In this document: in pieces, positions 60,086 to 64,000 of the stretch
Layout of the letters: each line of letters starts with the position of its first letter
Position numbering within the stretch: the stretch's first letter is position 1
Source of the DNA: Pseudomonas sp. 14P_8.1_Bac3
GTDB lineage: Bacteria > Pseudomonadota > Gammaproteobacteria > Pseudomonadales > Pseudomonadaceae
Length of the DNA stretch: 64,000 nucleotides
Assembly: GCF_025466085.1 (NCBI RefSeq)
Contig: NZ_JANLOD010000059.1
Span: 42,729 to 106,728, forward strand
Reading direction: 5' to 3'
Position numbers and translations under genes: made by a program
The notes under the pieces: generated by a model
The model's database searches: none
Told to the model about the DNA's origin: nothing
The model's input: the letters and a program-made list of their open reading frames with translations, nothing else

Positions 60086-62515
60086 ATGTCACGTTCGCTA
60101 GACACCTTGTTGCGCCCCAGTTTGCTGGCGGTCGCCATCGCCCTTTGCACCCCGTTGGCCAGCAGCCCGCTGATCGCCGCTGAACAGGCTTCCAGCGTGC
60201 GCGCCTACCAGCTGCCGGCAGCGCCACTGGCGAGCACCCTGAACCAGATCGCCAGCCAATCCGGCCTCGCGCTGTCGCTGAACCCGGCGCTGGCGGCGGG
60301 CAAGACCTCGGCACCGGTCGACGGCCAGTACGACGCCGCCGGCGCCTTGCGCGCAGCCTTGCGTGGCACCGGCCTGCAACTGGAGCAGAGCAGCACTGGC
60401 ACCTACAGCCTCGTCGCGGTGCCTGAAGGGGTGATGGCGCTGCCGGAAACCGCGATCATCGGCGTGGAAAACACCGAAAGTGCCTGGGGTCCGGTAGAAG
60501 GTTTTCTGGCCAAGCGCACCGCCGCCGGGACCAAGACCGATACCGCGCTGGTCGAAGCGCCGCGTTCGATTTCGATCGCCACCCGCCAGCAAATGGACGA
60601 CCGCAGCGTACACAGCCTCGACGACGCCGTGCGCTACATGCCCGGGATCACGGCCAGCAGCTACGGCAGCGACACCCGCGCCGACTGGTTGCGCGTCCGT
60701 GGCTTCGAGCCGACCCAGTTCCTCGATGGCCTGCCACTGCCGAAAGGTGTGTACGCCAACCCGAAACAGGAAACCTGGAACCTTGACCGCCTCGCCCTGC
60801 TGCGCGGTCCGGCCTCGTCGATCTATGGCCAGACTCCGCCGGGCGGTTTGCTCGATATGGTCAGCCGCCGTCCCAGCGCCGAGTCGAGCAACGAAATCCA
60901 GGTCCAGTACGGCAGTGACAATCACCGTCAGATCAACTTCGCCAGCACCGGCAAGATCGATGAAGAAGGTCAGTTTCTCTACGGTCTGAGCGGCGTAGTG
61001 CGTGACAGCGGCACGCAGATCGATCACGTCGACAACAAGCGCTACAACATCGCACCGAGCTTGACCTGGAACATCGACGACGACACCAAATTCACCCTGC
61101 TCACGCAATTCACCCGTGACGATACCGGCATCACCAGCCAGTTCCTGCCAGTCCAGGGCACCAGGATCCATTCGCCGCTTGGCGAAATTTCCCATCACAA
61201 AAACCTGGGTGACCCCGACTGGGAATACTACGACCGCACCTACTACGCGTTGGGTTACGCGTTTGAACACCGCCTGAATGATGTCTGGCAGTTCAAACAG
61301 AACCTGCGTTACACCAAGTCGGACCTGTCATTCCAGGCCCTCACCCCTGGCGCCTATCCGTTCACCCAGGTCGATGCCAACGGTAATGTCGGCCGTACCA
61401 GTACCACCACCGACGAAGACATCAGCCAGTTCGCCGTGGACAACAACTTCCAGGCCGACTTTGCCACCGGCGACATCCGCCATACCCTGTTGATCGGCCT
61501 CGATCACCAACGCAGCAATAACAACTACACCTCGATTTTCGGCGATGGCCTGACCACTAACGTCATCACCCCGATTTATGGTCAGCCGATCGTTCGGCCG
61601 CCGCGCTCCTCTGCGTTCTACGACTACAACCAGAAGGTCTACCAGACCGGCCTGTATGTTCAGGACCAAATGGCACTGGACCAATGGCGCCTGACCCTCG
61701 GCGGTCGTGAGGACTGGGTGCATGCCAGCACCAGGTTCATCAACAAGGGCGATGCCACCAGCACCGAGCGCGATAGCAAGTTCAGCGGCAACGCCGCGAT
61801 CAGCTACGTGTTCGACAACGGTATCGTGCCGTACCTGTCGTACGCCGAGTCGTTCCAGCCGACCAGCAATGCCACTTCCTCGCCATCCGATTCCTTTAAA
61901 CCCACCGAGGGCGAGCAGTGGGAACTGGGCATCAAGTACCAGCCACCGGGCAGCAATACCTTGCTGACCGCGGCGATCTACGACCTGACCCAGAAAAACG
62001 TCTCGGTCACCACCACCAACTCGAGCGGCGTCTCGATCACCAGCCAGACCGGTGAAGTGAAGGTCAAGGGCCTGGAGCTGGAAGCTGTTTCCGACGTGAC
62101 CGAAAACCTCAAGGTCATCGCGGCCTACACGCTGGCCAAGTCCGAAGTGCAGAAAGGCGACTTCAAAGGCAACCGCCTGCAATTGATGCCCAACCAGCAG
62201 GCTTCGCTCTGGACCGATTACACCTGGCACAACGGCGTCCTGGATGGCTTCGGTGTCGGCGGCGGCGTGCGCTACACCGGCAACACCTACGGCGACCAGG
62301 GCAATACCGAGCTGGGCAAGGCCAATGCGTACACCGTCTTCGACGCCTCGGTCCATTACGACCTGGGTCGTCTGGACAACAGCCTGAAAGGTGCGTCCCT
62401 GGCACTGAACGCGACCAACCTGTTCGACAAGGAATACATCTCCACTTGCGACAGTTTCTACTGCTACTACGGCGACACCCGCAGTGTCGTCGCCAGTGCC
62501 ACCTACAAGTGGTAA
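60086..62515 (+). CDS. TonB-dependent siderophore receptor with signalling domain
   Basis: The 809-residue outer-membrane protein has a signal peptide (about 1-32), a secretin/TonB short N-terminal signalling domain (about 38-115, RAYQLPAAPLASTLNQIASQ), a plug (about 150-255, APRSISIATRQQMDDRSV and RALALLRGPASSIYG-like LLRGPASSIYG) and a 22-strand barrel ending in YKW. The C-terminal loop CDSFYCYYGDTR and overall sequence recall the ferrichrome/ferrioxamine receptors (FhuA/FiuA/FoxA type). The signalling domain fits with the adjacent sigma/FecR pair. The exact siderophore cannot be assigned. CAGGAGCC precedes the ATG. Confidence 0.93.
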   Translation: MSRSLDTLLRPSLLAVAIALCTPLASSPLIAAEQASSVRAYQLPAAPLASTLNQIASQSGLALSLNPALAAGKTSAPVDGQYDAAGALRAALRGTGLQLEQSSTGTYSLVAVPEGVMALPETAIIGVENTESAWGPVEGFLAKRTAAGTKTDTALVEAPRSISIATRQQMDDRSVHSLDDAVRYMPGITASSYGSDTRADWLRVRGFEPTQFLDGLPLPKGVYANPKQETWNLDRLALLRGPASSIYGQTPPGGLLDMVSRRPSAESSNEIQVQYGSDNHRQINFASTGKIDEEGQFLYGLSGVVRDSGTQIDHVDNKRYNIAPSLTWNIDDDTKFTLLTQFTRDDTGITSQFLPVQGTRIHSPLGEISHHKNLGDPDWEYYDRTYYALGYAFEHRLNDVWQFKQNLRYTKSDLSFQALTPGAYPFTQVDANGNVGRTSTTTDEDISQFAVDNNFQADFATGDIRHTLLIGLDHQRSNNNYTSIFGDGLTTNVITPIYGQPIVRPPRSSAFYDYNQKVYQTGLYVQDQMALDQWRLTLGGREDWVHASTRFINKGDATSTERDSKFSGNAAISYVFDNGIVPYLSYAESFQPTSNATSSPSDSFKPTEGEQWELGIKYQPPGSNTLLTAAIYDLTQKNVSVTTTNSSGVSITSQTGEVKVKGLELEAVSDVTENLKVIAAYTLAKSEVQKGDFKGNRLQLMPNQQASLWTDYTWHNGVLDGFGVGGGVRYTGNTYGDQGNTELGKANAYTVFDASVHYDLGRLDNSLKGASLALNATNLFDKEYISTCDSFYCYYGDTRSVVASATYKW

Positions 62516-62587
62516 ACGCTTGATTTGATACCCGCTGCAACCAGGCCGTCCTTCATGGACGGCTTTGGTATTTCTGAAGGCTATGAA

Positions 62588-63718
62588 ATGAAAAGCAAAA
62601 CAATTCGTCGCTGGTCCTTCGTCCACACCTGGACCAGCCTGATCTGCACGGTCTTCCTGCTGATGCTGGCACTGACCGGCCTGCCGTTGATCTTTCATCA
62701 CGAGATCGATCACCTGCTGGGCGATGCCGCCGAGTTGAAAGCCCTGCCGGCCGACACCCCGCATCTGGATCTGCAGCAACTGGTGCAGGCGGCGGAAAAA
62801 CATCGGCCCGGCGAAGTCATGCAGTATTTCGGCTTCGAAGACGACGAACCCAACGCCGCGATCGCGATCATGGCGGCCACCGCCGGCACCGAACCGAATT
62901 CGTCGCACACCTTCATGCTCGACGCCCGTACCGGCGAGGCGCTGGAGATGCCGTCCGCCAATGGCGGCTTGATGATGGTCATGCTGCGCCTGCACGTAGA
63001 CCTGTTCGCCGGCCTGCCGGGCAAGCTGTTGCTGGCGTTCATGGGGATCCTGTTCGTGGCGGCGATCGTGTCCGGGACGGTGTTGTACCTGCCGTTCATG
63101 CGCCGGCTGAAATTCGCTACCGTGCGCCAGGACAAATCCACTCGCTTGCGCTGGCTCGACCTGCACAACCTGATCGGCGTGGTCACCCTGACCTGGGCGC
63201 TGGTGGTCGGCGTCACCGGCGTCATCAGCGCCTGCGCCGACCTGCTGATCGCCGCGTGGCGCAACGACAGCCTCAGCGCGATGGTCGCGCCGTACCGCGA
63301 TGCCCCGCCGCTGACCCAACTGGCGCCAGCCACCCGCTTGCTCGACATCGCCAAGGACGTCGCGCCCGGCATGCAGCCGGACTTCATCGCGTTCCCCGGC
63401 ACGCGGTTTTCCAGCGAGCACCATTACGCCGTGTTCATGAAGGGCAGCACGCACCTGACCTCGCATTTGCTGACGCCGGTGCTGATCGACGCCAGCACCC
63501 TGCAAGTCACCGCTGTGGCCGAACGGCCGTGGTACATGGACGCCATGGGCATGTCGCAGCCGCTGCACTTTGGCGATTACGGCGGCATGCCGATGAAAAT
63601 CCTCTGGGCGACCCTGGATGTGCTGACCATCATCGTGCTCGGCAGCGGCGTCTACCTGTGGGTGGTGCGGCGCAAAGCCGCCAGGCCGGTGGCTGAACCG
63701 GTGGAGGCGAATGAATGA
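62588..63718 (+). CDS. PepSY-associated membrane protein (siderophore reductase-like)
   Basis: From ATG 62588 the product has 376 residues. A first membrane helix (WTSLICTVFLLMLALTGLPL, about 14-33) is followed by a periplasmic PepSY-like region, helices near 145-165 and 195-220, and a last one near 340-360. Conserved histidines (HTWTS, FHHEIDHLL, LRLHVDLFAG, LDLHNLIG) could bind haem. Such proteins beside siderophore receptors (FoxB, FhuF-like role) reduce ferric siderophores at the inner membrane, so the same is inferred here. It overlaps the next small gene by ATGA. Confidence 0.9.
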   Translation: MKSKTIRRWSFVHTWTSLICTVFLLMLALTGLPLIFHHEIDHLLGDAAELKALPADTPHLDLQQLVQAAEKHRPGEVMQYFGFEDDEPNAAIAIMAATAGTEPNSSHTFMLDARTGEALEMPSANGGLMMVMLRLHVDLFAGLPGKLLLAFMGILFVAAIVSGTVLYLPFMRRLKFATVRQDKSTRLRWLDLHNLIGVVTLTWALVVGVTGVISACADLLIAAWRNDSLSAMVAPYRDAPPLTQLAPATRLLDIAKDVAPGMQPDFIAFPGTRFSSEHHYAVFMKGSTHLTSHLLTPVLIDASTLQVTAVAERPWYMDAMGMSQPLHFGDYGGMPMKILWATLDVLTIIVLGSGVYLWVVRRKAARPVAEPVEANE

Positions 63719-63894
63719 AGCCGCGGCAGTCGAACTTCTGGAAGGTCTTCACCGCCCCTGCCGTCATTGGCCTGCTCAGCGCGGCAGGGTTGTTCGCCGC
63801 GCTGCTCGGCGACGGCGTGTGGGATGCCTTGAGCTGGCTGGGTTTGGGTGTTCCGGCGGGCCTGGCCCTGCGTGGCCTGCTGCAACGCCGCTGA
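63715..63894 (+). CDS. small membrane protein partner of the PepSY protein
   Basis: This 59-residue protein begins MKPRQSNFWKVFTAPAVIGL and has two hydrophobic helices (about 12-32 and 36-53) and a basic end (LRGLLQRR). Its ATG overlaps the stop of the PepSY gene (63715-63718), so it is translationally coupled and should work with it in the inner membrane. Short two-helix proteins after PepSY genes are common in pseudomonads, but I know no function. Confidence 0.8.
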   Translation: MKPRQSNFWKVFTAPAVIGLLSAAGLFAALLGDGVWDALSWLGLGVPAGLALRGLLQRR

Positions 63895-63917
63895 CCTGCA
63901 GCGGCCCCCCATCCTGT

Positions 63918-64000
<83 letters not shown>

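Noticed and set aside
61328..63568. A 746-codon minus-strand frame opposite the TonB receptor and PepSY genes
   Set aside because: It spans two well-supported genes and their spacer, and shows no protein family features.

Overview
This is a 64 kb chromosomal window from a fluorescent Pseudomonas (P. fluorescens group). The GC content is high, and gene order and protein sequences match that genus: cca-folK-folB / plsY / tsaD / rpsU-dnaG-rpoD, bioBFHCD followed by three acyl-CoA dehydrogenases, pqqFABCDE, and the lysine davBA pair. No prophage, insertion sequence, CRISPR array or integrase is visible. Almost everything is core or near-core genome, so the interest lies mainly in regulatory DNA, odd small genes and repeats.

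Layout. 1-2437: tail of a YeaH/DUF444 gene translationally coupled to a SpoVR/YcgB gene. 2501-6349: cca, a folK-like gene and folB, plsY, tsaD. 6549-11139: the macromolecular-synthesis genes rpsU, dnaG and rpoD. 11262-15100: a very large periplasmic-sensor/PAS/GGDEF/EAL protein, then tRNA-Ile(CAT). 15152-15778: an unusual stand-alone FtsH-peptidase-like protein. 15916-21572: glucose dehydrogenase gcd, an Lrp-type regulator and the lysine catabolic pair davB-davA. 21621-29379: pqqF-A-B-C-D-E plus an S9 peptidase; these make PQQ, the cofactor of the nearby Gcd. 29521-32371: a Pmp3-like membrane peptide, a class III aminotransferase and a divergent LysR regulator. 32599-39889: three paralogous acyl-CoA dehydrogenases with a diguanylate cyclase lodged among them. 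40168-45145: a small flagellar-rod-tail-like protein and the biotin operon bioBFHCD. 45238-51872: comF, modE, a PhoX phosphatase, srkA, rarD and a GcvR-like ACT protein. 52430-54607: glcB. 54778-58124: a receiver-only response regulator and a cNMP/CBS/DUF294 protein coupled to a DnaQ-like exonuclease. 58364-63894: an iron cell-surface signalling module (ECF sigma, anti-sigma, TonB receptor, PepSY reductase-like protein and a 59-residue membrane partner).

Functional links. gcd and pqq together give periplasmic PQQ-dependent glucose oxidation. The bio genes start from a promoter whose -35 is embedded in a BirA-type operator that also lies in the first codons of the divergent comF. The third acyl-CoA dehydrogenase has a near-consensus promoter overlapped by a PsrA-type box. 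The iron module carries a Fur-like site ahead of its sigma gene.

Intergenic spaces repeatedly hold paired inverted REP elements (about ten). The last ~80 bases are an almost pure G run that begins inside what looks like another REP element, so the right edge is probably a sequencing or assembly artefact.
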